Source: CAYUNE01 sp964446115
GTDB lineage: Bacteria; Desulfobacterota; Desulfobulbia; Desulfobulbales; Desulfobulbaceae
Length of the DNA stretch: 64,000 nucleotides
Direction of reading: 5' to 3'
Assembly: GCA_964446115.1 (NCBI GenBank)
Contig: CAYUNE010000011.1
Coordinates: forward strand, 31,208 to 95,207
Each line of letters starts with the position of its first letter. Positions within the stretch are counted from its first letter, which is position 1. The position numbers were made by a program, and so were the translations under genes. Positions 44,888-53,563 of this stretch are shown here, piece after piece. The notes under the pieces are model-generated. The model made no database searches, was not told the DNA's origin, and saw only the letters and a program-made list of their open reading frames with translations.

Positions 44888-46888
44888 ATGGCTAATCAAC
44901 ATGACGGCTGTTCAGGATGTAATGATATAACCGGCGCGTCCACCAGGGATCTCCTCTCCCAGGGACTGGCCAAACAGGTGCGAACCGCCTATGACCGGCT
45001 TGAGGACCGGGGAATGTCCGCCTGTCTTTTCGGCTCCGGCGGCACCTGCTGCCGTATCTGCAATATGGGGCCGTGCCAGATTATCGACGGTGTGGAACAG
45101 ATGATCGGGGTTTGCGGCGCCACCGCCGATACCGTGGCCGCCAGGAACTTTGCCCGCATCATCGCCGGCGGTTCCGCCTCCCATACCGATCATGCCCGGG
45201 AGATGGTCAGGGGATTCATTGCCACGGCCAAGGGCGAAACCCCGCACGAGATCAAGGATGAGAACAAGCTGCACATGCTCGCCGAGGTATTCGGCATTGA
45301 GACCGAAGGCCGGGACAAAAACGAGATCGCCCTGGAACTTGGTGAAAAAGCCCTGGCCGAATTCGGCCAGCAGGAGGGGGTTCTCACCATGACCAAAAGG
45401 GCTCCGGCCAAGCAACAGGAGATCTGGGAGCGGGAAGGGGTGACCCCCCGCGGCATCGACCGCGAGGTGGTGGAGATGATGCACCGGACCCATATGGGCG
45501 TGGACCAGGAGTACCGGAACATCATGAAGCAGGCGGCCCGCTGCGCCCTCGCCGACGGGTGGGGCGCCTCCATGCTGTCCACGGAGCTCACCGACATCAT
45601 GTTCGGCACCCCTGTGCCCAAGCGGGCCATCGTTGACCTCGGGGTTCTCAAGGAGGACATGGTGAACGTCACCGTGCATGGCCACGAACCGCTGCTGGCG
45701 GAATCCCTCTGCCTGGCGGCCGAGGACGAGGAGATCCTTGCCCAGTGCAGGAAGGTCGGGGCCAAGGGGGTCAACCTCGCGGGTGTCTGCTGTACAGGCA
45801 ACGAAATTCTCATGCGCCGCGGCATCCCGGTAGCCGGATCTTTCATCCAGCAGGAGATGGTGCTGGCCACCGGTGCGGTGGAGGCCATGGTTGTCGATGT
45901 CCAGTGCGTCATGCAGTCGGTGGCCCAGGTGGTCAAGGCCAAGCATACGGACATTATCACCACCAATTACCGTGCCAAGATGCCGGATGCCATTCACATC
46001 CAGTTTGAAGAGCATGACGCCTACAAGTCGGCCAAGGAAATTCTCAAGCACGCCATTGCCAATTTCAAGAAACGCGGCGACTACTATATTCCCACGGACA
46101 AAAAGCTCGACGTTGTCGTCGGATTTTCCCATGAAACCATCAACTACATGCTCGGCGGTCGTTTCCGTCAGTCCTACCGGCCCCTCAATGACAACATCAT
46201 CAACGGCCGCATCCACGGGGTCGGCGCCATTGTCGGCTGTGAACATTACAAATACGCCGATGACGTCCATTACAAGATCGCCGTTGAGCTGATCAAGAAC
46301 AACGTCCTGGTGCTGGCCACCGGTTGCGCGGCCCAGGCCCTGGGACGACGCGGCCTGCTGCGGCCCGAAGCCGCCGCGGAATACGCCGGGGACGGACTGC
46401 GCGAGGTCTGCGAGACCGTGGGCATGCCGCCGGTATTGCATGTGGGTTCCTGCGTCGATAACTCCCGCCTCCTCATCGCCCTGACCGAGATGGTCAAAGA
46501 GGGGGGGCTGGGCGAGGATATCTCCGAACTTCCCGCCTGCGGCACGGCGCCGCTCTACATGAGTGAAAAGGCGGTGGCCATTGGCCAGTATTTCGTCACC
46601 AGCGGAGCCCATGTCATTTTCCAGAGCCTGCCCATCGAGGGCGCCAAAGCCTTCACCGAATTTATCAAGGGCGGCATGAAGGAGCTCTACGGTGCCTGCT
46701 GGGATACCGAGGAAGATCCCATCAAGCTTGCCCGCAAGATGATCAAGGCCATTGATGAAAAACGCGAGGCCCTGGGTATCAACAAGAAGCAGGAGCGGGT
46801 ACTGATGGATATGGCCATGCGCCGCGATCTTGAGGGCGGCAAACCGCTGGCCGGTGCCGGCTGCGGCGGCGGAGGCGGTCATCACTGA
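44888..46888 (+). CDS. cooS: CooS/AcsA, Ni-Fe carbon monoxide dehydrogenase
   Basis: This 666-residue enzyme reduces CO2 to CO, or the reverse, at the nickel-containing C-cluster. It starts at MANQHDGC after AGAAGGAGG. N-terminal cysteines CSGC and TCCRICNMGPC supply the B and D clusters; conserved Cys/His segments GVCCTGNE, GCEHYKYADD, GCAAQALG and VGSCVDNSR form the C-cluster region. In this context it is the CODH of the CODH/ACS complex. The terminal Gly/His run (GCGGGGGHH) may bind nickel. Confidence 0.95.
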   Translation: MANQHDGCSGCNDITGASTRDLLSQGLAKQVRTAYDRLEDRGMSACLFGSGGTCCRICNMGPCQIIDGVEQMIGVCGATADTVAARNFARIIAGGSASHTDHAREMVRGFIATAKGETPHEIKDENKLHMLAEVFGIETEGRDKNEIALELGEKALAEFGQQEGVLTMTKRAPAKQQEIWEREGVTPRGIDREVVEMMHRTHMGVDQEYRNIMKQAARCALADGWGASMLSTELTDIMFGTPVPKRAIVDLGVLKEDMVNVTVHGHEPLLAESLCLAAEDEEILAQCRKVGAKGVNLAGVCCTGNEILMRRGIPVAGSFIQQEMVLATGAVEAMVVDVQCVMQSVAQVVKAKHTDIITTNYRAKMPDAIHIQFEEHDAYKSAKEILKHAIANFKKRGDYYIPTDKKLDVVVGFSHETINYMLGGRFRQSYRPLNDNIINGRIHGVGAIVGCEHYKYADDVHYKIAVELIKNNVLVLATGCAAQALGRRGLLRPEAAAEYAGDGLREVCETVGMPPVLHVGSCVDNSRLLIALTEMVKEGGLGEDISELPACGTAPLYMSEKAVAIGQYFVTSGAHVIFQSLPIEGAKAFTEFIKGGMKELYGACWDTEEDPIKLARKMIKAIDEKREALGINKKQERVLMDMAMRRDLEGGKPLAGAGCGGGGGHH

Positions 46889-46982
46889 GACGCTGTCGGT
46901 TCCGTCGGATCAGAAATGCCGTGATCATCATGCAAGTGAGAGGCGGCTCCACTGTAAATATGAATCGCCAGAGGGAGGATAG

Positions 46983-49718
46983 ATGAAGTCGGGGAGCAAC
47001 TTAGAGCAGGTGCTGACGAGTGGTCGGTTTGCCGTAACCGGTGAGCTGGGCCCTCCGAAAAACAGCGATCCCGAGGTCGTGCGAAAAAAAGCCCGCATTC
47101 TGAAGGGGCATGTGGACGCGGTCAATATCACCGACTGCCAGACCGCCATTGTCAGGATGTCGAGTATCGGCGCGGGTCTCATCGCCATGTCGGAAGGGGT
47201 GGAACCGGTGATTCAGATGACCTGCCGGGACAGAAACAGAATAGGCATGCAGAGTGATCTCCTGGCGGCATCGGCCATGGGGCTGAAAAACCTGCTCTGC
47301 CTCACCGGTGATCATCAGAAGTTCGGCAATCATCCCGGCTCCAAGGGCGTTTTCGATATGGACTCCATCCAGATGCTGGGAATGGTTCGCGACCTGCGGG
47401 ATGAAGGGAAATTCCAGTGCGGCGAGGAGATCAAGGGAGAAAAACCCAGGTTTTTTCTTGGCGCCGCCGCCAATCCCTTTGCCTATCCCTTTGAATTCCG
47501 CGCCGTCCGCCTGGGAAAAAAGATCAACAACGGCGCCGATTTTATCCAGACGCAGATCATATACAACGTGGACAAGTTCGCCAGGTTCATGGAAATGGTC
47601 CGCGACATGGGTCTGCACGAGAAGGCCTATATCCTTGCCGGGGTCACGCCTCCCAAATCCCTTGGAATGGCACGCTATATGAAAAAGTTCGTGCCGGGTA
47701 TGGATGTCACCGACGAGGTGATCAGCCGGATGCAGGATGCCAAAGACAAGCAGGACGAAGGCATCAATATCTGTGTGGATATTATCAATCAGGTCCGGGA
47801 GATCGAGGGGGTCTCCGGTGTGCATGTGATGGCCATTGAGTGGGAAAGTGCCGTCCCTGAAATTATCAGTCGGGCCGAACTGGGTCCGCGCCCGAGCTTT
47901 GAACCCGATACGGCCCGGGAGAGCGCCGGGGAGGAAGCTGAAGTCATTGAGGTTCGGACCAAACCCGAGGACGATTTCGCTGCCCGTGGAGAGGAAATTC
48001 TTGCCGCGGCCCGTGCCGAGGCCGAGGCGATCATAGCAGCCGCCAAAGAGGAGGCCGCCGGAACGGCAGCCCGGGCCGCGGCCGTGCAACCGCCCGCAGC
48101 ACCCGTGGCACAGGCAACTGGTCAGGTAGAAACCGCTGGTGATGAAACAGACGTAGGAGAACATGAAATGAATGAAAAAGAACGCGTGATGGCCCTTGAG
48201 TCCGTCAAGAACGGGCTGGCGGCATTGAAACGCGCCTTTGGTCTGAACGACGATCAGTTCGAGGCGCTTCTTAAGTTTATGGATGCCGAGACCATTCTCA
48301 AACGCGATCCGAAAGTGTCGGCCAGGCAGGATACGGTGCCCGAGGCCGGCAAAACGGCGGTGCCCGCTGCGGCGGAACCGGCCCGGGCGACGGCTGCACC
48401 CGCGGCTGCTGCGGTGAGCATGGAAGAGGACCGGGAAGCCCGGGCCCGTGAGGAAGAGGCGGCTGCCAAGGCCGCCCGGGCCAGGAAGGAGGCCGAGGAA
48501 AAGGCCCGCGCCGAGGCCGAGGCAAAGCGCAAGGCCGAGGAAGAAGCCAGGGCCCGGGAAGAGGCGGAGCGCAAGGCCAGGGAAAAAGAGGAGGCAAAGG
48601 CCCGCGCCGAAGCCGAGGCGAAGAAAAAGGCGGAAGAGGAGAAAAAGAAGGAGGCCGAAAAGGCAGCTGCCGAAGCGGCCGCGGCCAAGGAAGCCGCCAA
48701 GGCAACAACGGTTTCCGCTGATCTGGCCGTCGCTCCTCTGGCAACCCCGGAGGCAAGTCTGCAGGATCGGGCCGCCAAGGTTCCGGAATCCTCCTATAAA
48801 CAGACCTATAACGGCGCGGTTCGCGAGGTTGTTCTCGGCAACGAGGGCAACGCCGTCACCGTGGGAGGTTCCGAGGTTCTGCCCTTCCATCTCTTTGAAG
48901 GCAATATGCCCAGAAAACCGCTGGTGGCCATGGAGATCCAGGATATCAAGCCCGATAACTGGCCCGATAGCCTGGCCCGCCACTTCGACGGTGTCATGGA
49001 CAATCCCGTTGCCTGGGCTAGAAAATGTGTGGATGATTACCAGGCCGATGCCCTGAACATCTACCTGATCGGCACCGATCCCAACGGCGAGAACCGTCCC
49101 TCGGCGGACGCGGCCAGGGATGCGGCTGCTGTGATCGACGAGATCGACGTGCCCATCATTGTCTGGGGCTGCGGCAACAATGAAAAAGATACCGAAACCC
49201 TGCGGGAGATCACCTCGATCATCGGCGATAAAAAGGTCTGCCTTGCCCCGCTGGAAGATGCCAATTACAAGGCGGTGGGGGCCACGGCCATGGCCTTTCA
49301 TCATCCCATTGTCGCTGCCTCGCCCATTGACGTAAACCTGGCGAAACAGCTCAATATTCTACTTGAAAATCTCGGTGTTCCCCTGGACACCGTTCTCATG
49401 GATCCCTCCATCGGCGCCCTGGGATACGGCATCGAATACACCTATTCGGTGATGGAGAGAATCCGCATCGCCGCCCTGACCCAGCAGGATGAAAAACTGC
49501 AGGTGCCCATTATCTGCAATCTCGGTCGTGAGGTCTGGAAGACCAAGGAGGTCAACCTGCCTTCCGATGACCAGCTGGGTGACCAGGAGCGCCGCGGCAT
49601 CATGCTCGAGGCCTTGACCGCCAGTTGTATGCTGCAGGCAGGCGGTGAGGTGCTGATCATGCGTCATCCCAAAGCCGTGAACATGACAAAGGCCTTGATC
49701 GACGGACTCATGGGCTAA
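46983..49718 (+). CDS. metF-acsD: MetF (methylene-THF reductase) fused to AcsD (corrinoid protein small subunit)
   Basis: One 911-residue frame. Residues 1-300 are MetF: VTGELGPPKNSDP, NITDCQ, CLTGDH, QTQIIYN. Residues 310-600 form a linker that becomes extremely Ala/Glu/Lys/Arg-rich (about 480-575), like a long coiled coil. Residues 610-911 are AcsD/CdhD: VAMEIQDIKPDNWP, LDTVLMDPSIGALGYG, EALTASCMLQAGGEVLIMRHPKA. MetF makes methyl-THF; AcsD pairs with AcsC to carry the methyl group to ACS. In known acetogens these are separate genes. An internal ATG (48168) with a good ribosome site could also yield AcsD alone. Confidence 0.9.
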   Translation: MKSGSNLEQVLTSGRFAVTGELGPPKNSDPEVVRKKARILKGHVDAVNITDCQTAIVRMSSIGAGLIAMSEGVEPVIQMTCRDRNRIGMQSDLLAASAMGLKNLLCLTGDHQKFGNHPGSKGVFDMDSIQMLGMVRDLRDEGKFQCGEEIKGEKPRFFLGAAANPFAYPFEFRAVRLGKKINNGADFIQTQIIYNVDKFARFMEMVRDMGLHEKAYILAGVTPPKSLGMARYMKKFVPGMDVTDEVISRMQDAKDKQDEGINICVDIINQVREIEGVSGVHVMAIEWESAVPEIISRAELGPRPSFEPDTARESAGEEAEVIEVRTKPEDDFAARGEEILAAARAEAEAIIAAAKEEAAGTAARAAAVQPPAAPVAQATGQVETAGDETDVGEHEMNEKERVMALESVKNGLAALKRAFGLNDDQFEALLKFMDAETILKRDPKVSARQDTVPEAGKTAVPAAAEPARATAAPAAAAVSMEEDREARAREEEAAAKAARARKEAEEKARAEAEAKRKAEEEARAREEAERKAREKEEAKARAEAEAKKKAEEEKKKEAEKAAAEAAAAKEAAKATTVSADLAVAPLATPEASLQDRAAKVPESSYKQTYNGAVREVVLGNEGNAVTVGGSEVLPFHLFEGNMPRKPLVAMEIQDIKPDNWPDSLARHFDGVMDNPVAWARKCVDDYQADALNIYLIGTDPNGENRPSADAARDAAAVIDEIDVPIIVWGCGNNEKDTETLREITSIIGDKKVCLAPLEDANYKAVGATAMAFHHPIVAASPIDVNLAKQLNILLENLGVPLDTVLMDPSIGALGYGIEYTYSVMERIRIAALTQQDEKLQVPIICNLGREVWKTKEVNLPSDDQLGDQERRGIMLEALTASCMLQAGGEVLIMRHPKAVNMTKALIDGLMG
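48155..48170 (+). promoter_or_regulatory. Internal ribosome binding site and start within metF-acsD
   Basis: AGGAGA (48155-48160) precedes an in-frame ATG (48168-48170, Met396) by seven bases. Translation here would give a 516-residue protein MNEKERVMALESVKNG with linker and AcsD domain but no MetF. Confidence 0.6.
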
Positions 49719-49798
49719 CCCCGGGTCCCGTTCCGGCCTGTTTCCATATATAACTTTTCCTATTTTACTCAAATACAATCACTGAAGGGAGTATACAC

Positions 49799-52006
49799 AT
49801 GTCGAAGATCATTTGTTCCGCAGCGATTCGAGGTGCGAAAAAAATCATTGACATGGCTGAAGAGACCTTTGAAGAGGCCCTGAAAAAATATGGGCCGGAC
49901 CAGGAGGTCTCTTTTCCGAATACAGCCTATTTTCTGCCCATAATCTATTCGATGCTCGGCGCCAAGGTTGAGAAGCTTGGGGATATGAAGGAAATATTCC
50001 AGGAATGTCGTAGTCTGCTGCCGCCGGTGGTTGCCGATGACATCTGGCTTCCCTACCTGGCCCCGGCCCTTGACGCCGGTATGGCCACCTTTTTCGCCGA
50101 GGAGATGTATGAGGCGATCCGCTATCTGAACCAGCCCGACTTTTATACAAAGACCGAGGATCCGGTGGGAGACAATCTCTGGCTCGGGGCCGCCGATGAC
50201 GTAATTTTCAGAAAACGCGGGGTCGAATTCGTCGACGGCACCGCCCCCGGTTTTGCCGCCATCATGGGGGCGCCGCCGGACAAGGAAACCGCCAGCAAGA
50301 TCGCCATTGAGCTGCAGGAAAAAAACCTCTACATCTTTCTCCATGATCAGTCAAACGGTGTGCACATGGCCCGCCAGCTCATCGACAACGATGTGCAGGT
50401 GGGGTGGGGTACGCGTCTAGTTCCCTTCGGCGACAGCTACACCTCCGCGGTTTTCGCCATCGGCTTCGCCTGCCGCGTGGCCCTGGCCTTTGGCGGTATC
50501 AAGCCGGGTGATTCCCTGGGCAATCTTCTCTACAACAAGGACCGGACCTATGCCTTTGTCATGGCTCTGGGCGAGGTGAGCGACGAGTGGTACGCCAATG
50601 CCGCCGGTGCCATCAACTGGGGATTCCCCACCATTTCCGACTGGGATATTCCGGAGATTCTGCCCACCGGTATCTGCACCTACGAGCATGTGGTTTCCCA
50701 GGTACCCCATGACGAGATCGTCCAGAAGGCCATTGAGGTGCGCGGTCTCAAGGTAACGGTTTCCAAGATCGATATTCCCATGTCCTTCGGTCCCGCCTTC
50801 GAGGGCGAGCGAATCCGCAAGGATGACCTGTTCATGGAGTGCGGCGGCGGCCGTACCAGCGGTGTCGAGGTGCTGATCTCCAAGGAAATGGATGAGGTGG
50901 AAGATGGCCTGATAATGATGGAAGGACCTGATATTGCCGATATCGAACAGGGGCACAACCTGCCCATCGGCATCCAGGTCGAGGTTGCGGGCCGGGAGAT
51001 GCAGTCTGATTTCGAACCGATTCTCGAACGGCAGTTCCACCACCTGATCAACTATATCCAGGGCATCATGCACATTGGCCAGCGGAATATCATGTGGATA
51101 CGCATTGGTAAGGCCGCTGTTGAAAAGGGATTCTCTTTCAAACACATAGGGAAGGTACTCCACGGAAAGCTCCACCAGGAGTTCGGGGCCATTCTCGACA
51201 AGGTGCAGGTGAAGATCTACACCGAGCTCGACAAGGTGGAGAAGGTGCAGGAACTGGCCCGCCGTGTCTATGCCGAACGCGATCTGCGGTTGGGAGCCAT
51301 GACCGACGAAACAGAGGATGTCTTCTACTCCTGCACCCTCTGTCAGTCCTTTGCCCCCAGTCATGTCTGCGTTATCACGCCGGAACGCATCGGTATGTGC
51401 GGCGCCTACAACTGGCTCGACGGCAAGGCGTCCTACCAGATCAATCCCACCGGTCCCAACCAGCCCATTCCCAAGGGAGAATGCCTGGACGAGGTCAACG
51501 GCTATTACAAGGGTATCAACGAGTTTGTGGCCCAGGCCTCCCGCGGAGCCGTCAACGAGGTCAGTTGTTACTCGCTGATGAACAATCCCATGACCGCCTG
51601 CGGTTGTTTCGAGGCCATTGCCGCCATGCTGCCCCAGTGCAACGGTATCATGGTGGTCAACCGGGATTACATGGGCATGACTCCTTCAGGCATGAAATTC
51701 ACCACCCTGGCCGGTATGGCCGGTGGCGGTATGCAGACCCCCGGTTTTATGGGAGTTTCAAAACATTACCTCACCAGTAAGAAGCTCTTTCTGGCCGAAG
51801 GCGGCCTCAAGCGCGTTGTGTGGCTGCCGAAGATGCTCAAGGAGGAGATTGCCGAGAAGTTAAAGGCCCAGTGCGAGGCCATCGGCATGCCCGAGCTCTT
51901 TGACATGATCGCCACCGAGGAGCAGGGAACCACCGAGGAGGAGATCCTCGAATTTCTCAAGGAAAAAGGTCATCCCGCCTTGGAGATGGAAACCGCGATC
52001 GGTTGA
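49799..52006 (+). CDS. acsB: AcsB/CdhC, acetyl-CoA synthase
   Basis: This 735-residue enzyme joins methyl (from AcsCD), CO (from CooS) and CoA into acetyl-CoA at the Ni-Ni-[4Fe-4S] A-cluster. The N-terminal CODH-interacting domain (SKIICSAAIRGAKK) is followed by the central domain and the A-cluster domain with YSCTLCQSFAP, RIGMCGAYNW and MTACGCFEAI cysteines. The length is that of bacterial AcsB. The start follows AAGGGAG. Protein-like to the end. Confidence 0.96.
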   Translation: MSKIICSAAIRGAKKIIDMAEETFEEALKKYGPDQEVSFPNTAYFLPIIYSMLGAKVEKLGDMKEIFQECRSLLPPVVADDIWLPYLAPALDAGMATFFAEEMYEAIRYLNQPDFYTKTEDPVGDNLWLGAADDVIFRKRGVEFVDGTAPGFAAIMGAPPDKETASKIAIELQEKNLYIFLHDQSNGVHMARQLIDNDVQVGWGTRLVPFGDSYTSAVFAIGFACRVALAFGGIKPGDSLGNLLYNKDRTYAFVMALGEVSDEWYANAAGAINWGFPTISDWDIPEILPTGICTYEHVVSQVPHDEIVQKAIEVRGLKVTVSKIDIPMSFGPAFEGERIRKDDLFMECGGGRTSGVEVLISKEMDEVEDGLIMMEGPDIADIEQGHNLPIGIQVEVAGREMQSDFEPILERQFHHLINYIQGIMHIGQRNIMWIRIGKAAVEKGFSFKHIGKVLHGKLHQEFGAILDKVQVKIYTELDKVEKVQELARRVYAERDLRLGAMTDETEDVFYSCTLCQSFAPSHVCVITPERIGMCGAYNWLDGKASYQINPTGPNQPIPKGECLDEVNGYYKGINEFVAQASRGAVNEVSCYSLMNNPMTACGCFEAIAAMLPQCNGIMVVNRDYMGMTPSGMKFTTLAGMAGGGMQTPGFMGVSKHYLTSKKLFLAEGGLKRVVWLPKMLKEEIAEKLKAQCEAIGMPELFDMIATEEQGTTEEEILEFLKEKGHPALEMETAIG

Positions 52007-52146
52007 TCGTAGAGATGGAACTGCAAACGGAGACAAAAAAGAGGATGAGCGGGCGGATTTGATGCTGCCGACATGTGCGGAATTTTTCGACCATGGCCTT
52101 AAATCCCTGATTCCTAACCCCTAATCCCTATTTTCAGGAGGAAACA

Positions 52147-53502
52147 ATGGCGTTAACCGGTATTCAGATTCTTAAAATGCTGCCCAAGAAAAATTGTGGC
52201 GAGTGTAAAATTCCAACCTGCCTTGCCTTTGCCATGAAGGTAGCCGCCGGTCAGTCGGAAATCGATGAATGTCCCTATGTCAGCGATGAGGCCAAGGCGA
52301 CCATCGGCGAGGCTTCCGCTCCTCCTATTCGGACCGTAAAACTGGGAAAAGGGGATTCCGCTTTCACCACCGGTGGCGAGACCTGCCTGTTCAGGCATGA
52401 GAAGCGGTTCGAAAATCCCACCGGTATCGCGGTCCTGGTCGGCACGGACATGAGCGATGACGATGTTGCCGGTCGTCTGGAACGGTTCAACAGCATGGAA
52501 TATGAGCGGGTGGGTGTGATCATGCGCGCCAACCTCATAGCCGTCAGGGATGCAAACGGTGATGAGGCCGCCTTCACCGCCCTTGTCCGGAAGGTGATCG
52601 ACACCGCGCCGAAGGCGGCCCTGATTCTTATGAGTGACCGGAGCGGTAACCTGGCCGCGGCCGCCGGCATCTGCGGTGACAATACTCCGCTGCTCTATGG
52701 CGCCACCGGCGACAATGCCGCGGACATGGCCAAGGTGGCCCAGGAGACCGGGTGCCCCCTGGGTGTCCGGGGCAAGGACCTTGACGATACCGTCCAGGTT
52801 GCCGAGGAGCTGATCAACGCCGGTCTCAAGGACCTGGTGATCGACACCGGCGCCCGTACCATGAAGGCGGCGCTTGAGGACAATATCGTTGCCAGGCGTT
52901 CCGCCATCAACGCCAAATTCAAACCCCTGGGATTTCCCACCATCACCTTTCCCTGCGAGATGACAGACGACGCCATGATGGAGGCGATGATCGCTTCGGT
53001 GCTCATGGCAAAGTACGCGGGGATCGTGGTTCTCTCCGACCTGCAGGGAGATATTCTCTTCCCGCTGCTGCTGGAACAGCTCAATATCTTTACCGATCCG
53101 CAGCGGCCCATGGTCGTTGAAGAGGATATTTATCCCATCAGCGGCCCGGGTGAGGATTCGCCGGTACTGATCACCTGCAACTTCTCGCTCACCTACTTTA
53201 TTGTTTCCGGTGAAATAGAGGGCTCCAAGGTTCCCTCCTGGCTGTTGATCAAGGATACCGAGGGACTTTCGGTCCTGACGGCCTGGGCCGCCGGCAAGTT
53301 CGGCGCCGATCTCATTGCCCAGTTCGTCAACAAGAGCGGCATCGGCGACAAGGTCAAACACCACGAGCTCATCATTCCCGGTTACCTGGCGACCATCAAG
53401 GGCGAACTCGAAGAGGAGCTGCCCGACTGGAGCATTACCATCGGTCCCCGGGAGGCGGGCCATCTGCCGGCCTTTCTGAAGGAGTGGAAACCGGCGGCCT
53501 AG
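52147..53502 (+). CDS. acsC: AcsC/CdhE, corrinoid iron-sulfur protein large subunit
   Basis: This 451-residue protein carries an N-terminal [4Fe-4S] motif CGECKIPTCLAFAMKVAAG (about residues 17-37), a TIM-barrel domain and a C-terminal corrinoid-binding domain. It shuttles the methyl group from methyl-THF to AcsB. Its AcsD partner is the fusion upstream. The 140-base gap before it contains short TAAYCCCT-like direct repeats and no gene; GGAGG precedes the ATG. Confidence 0.95.
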   Translation: MALTGIQILKMLPKKNCGECKIPTCLAFAMKVAAGQSEIDECPYVSDEAKATIGEASAPPIRTVKLGKGDSAFTTGGETCLFRHEKRFENPTGIAVLVGTDMSDDDVAGRLERFNSMEYERVGVIMRANLIAVRDANGDEAAFTALVRKVIDTAPKAALILMSDRSGNLAAAAGICGDNTPLLYGATGDNAADMAKVAQETGCPLGVRGKDLDDTVQVAEELINAGLKDLVIDTGARTMKAALEDNIVARRSAINAKFKPLGFPTITFPCEMTDDAMMEAMIASVLMAKYAGIVVLSDLQGDILFPLLLEQLNIFTDPQRPMVVEEDIYPISGPGEDSPVLITCNFSLTYFIVSGEIEGSKVPSWLLIKDTEGLSVLTAWAAGKFGADLIAQFVNKSGIGDKVKHHELIIPGYLATIKGELEEELPDWSITIGPREAGHLPAFLKEWKPAA

Positions 53503-53563
53503 CCCCTGGAGACGAGTGCAGAGGAGAAGCCAGTACACATTTTTCACTTTTTAAATGGAGCGT

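Noticed and set aside
44912..46885. 657-codon frame opposite cooS
   Set aside because: CooS motifs are unambiguous on the plus strand; the antisense is low-complexity shadow.
52110..52135. Tandem TAAYCCCT-like units before acsC
   Set aside because: Only three imperfect units next to a normal ribosome site; too short to be a CRISPR or regulatory array.
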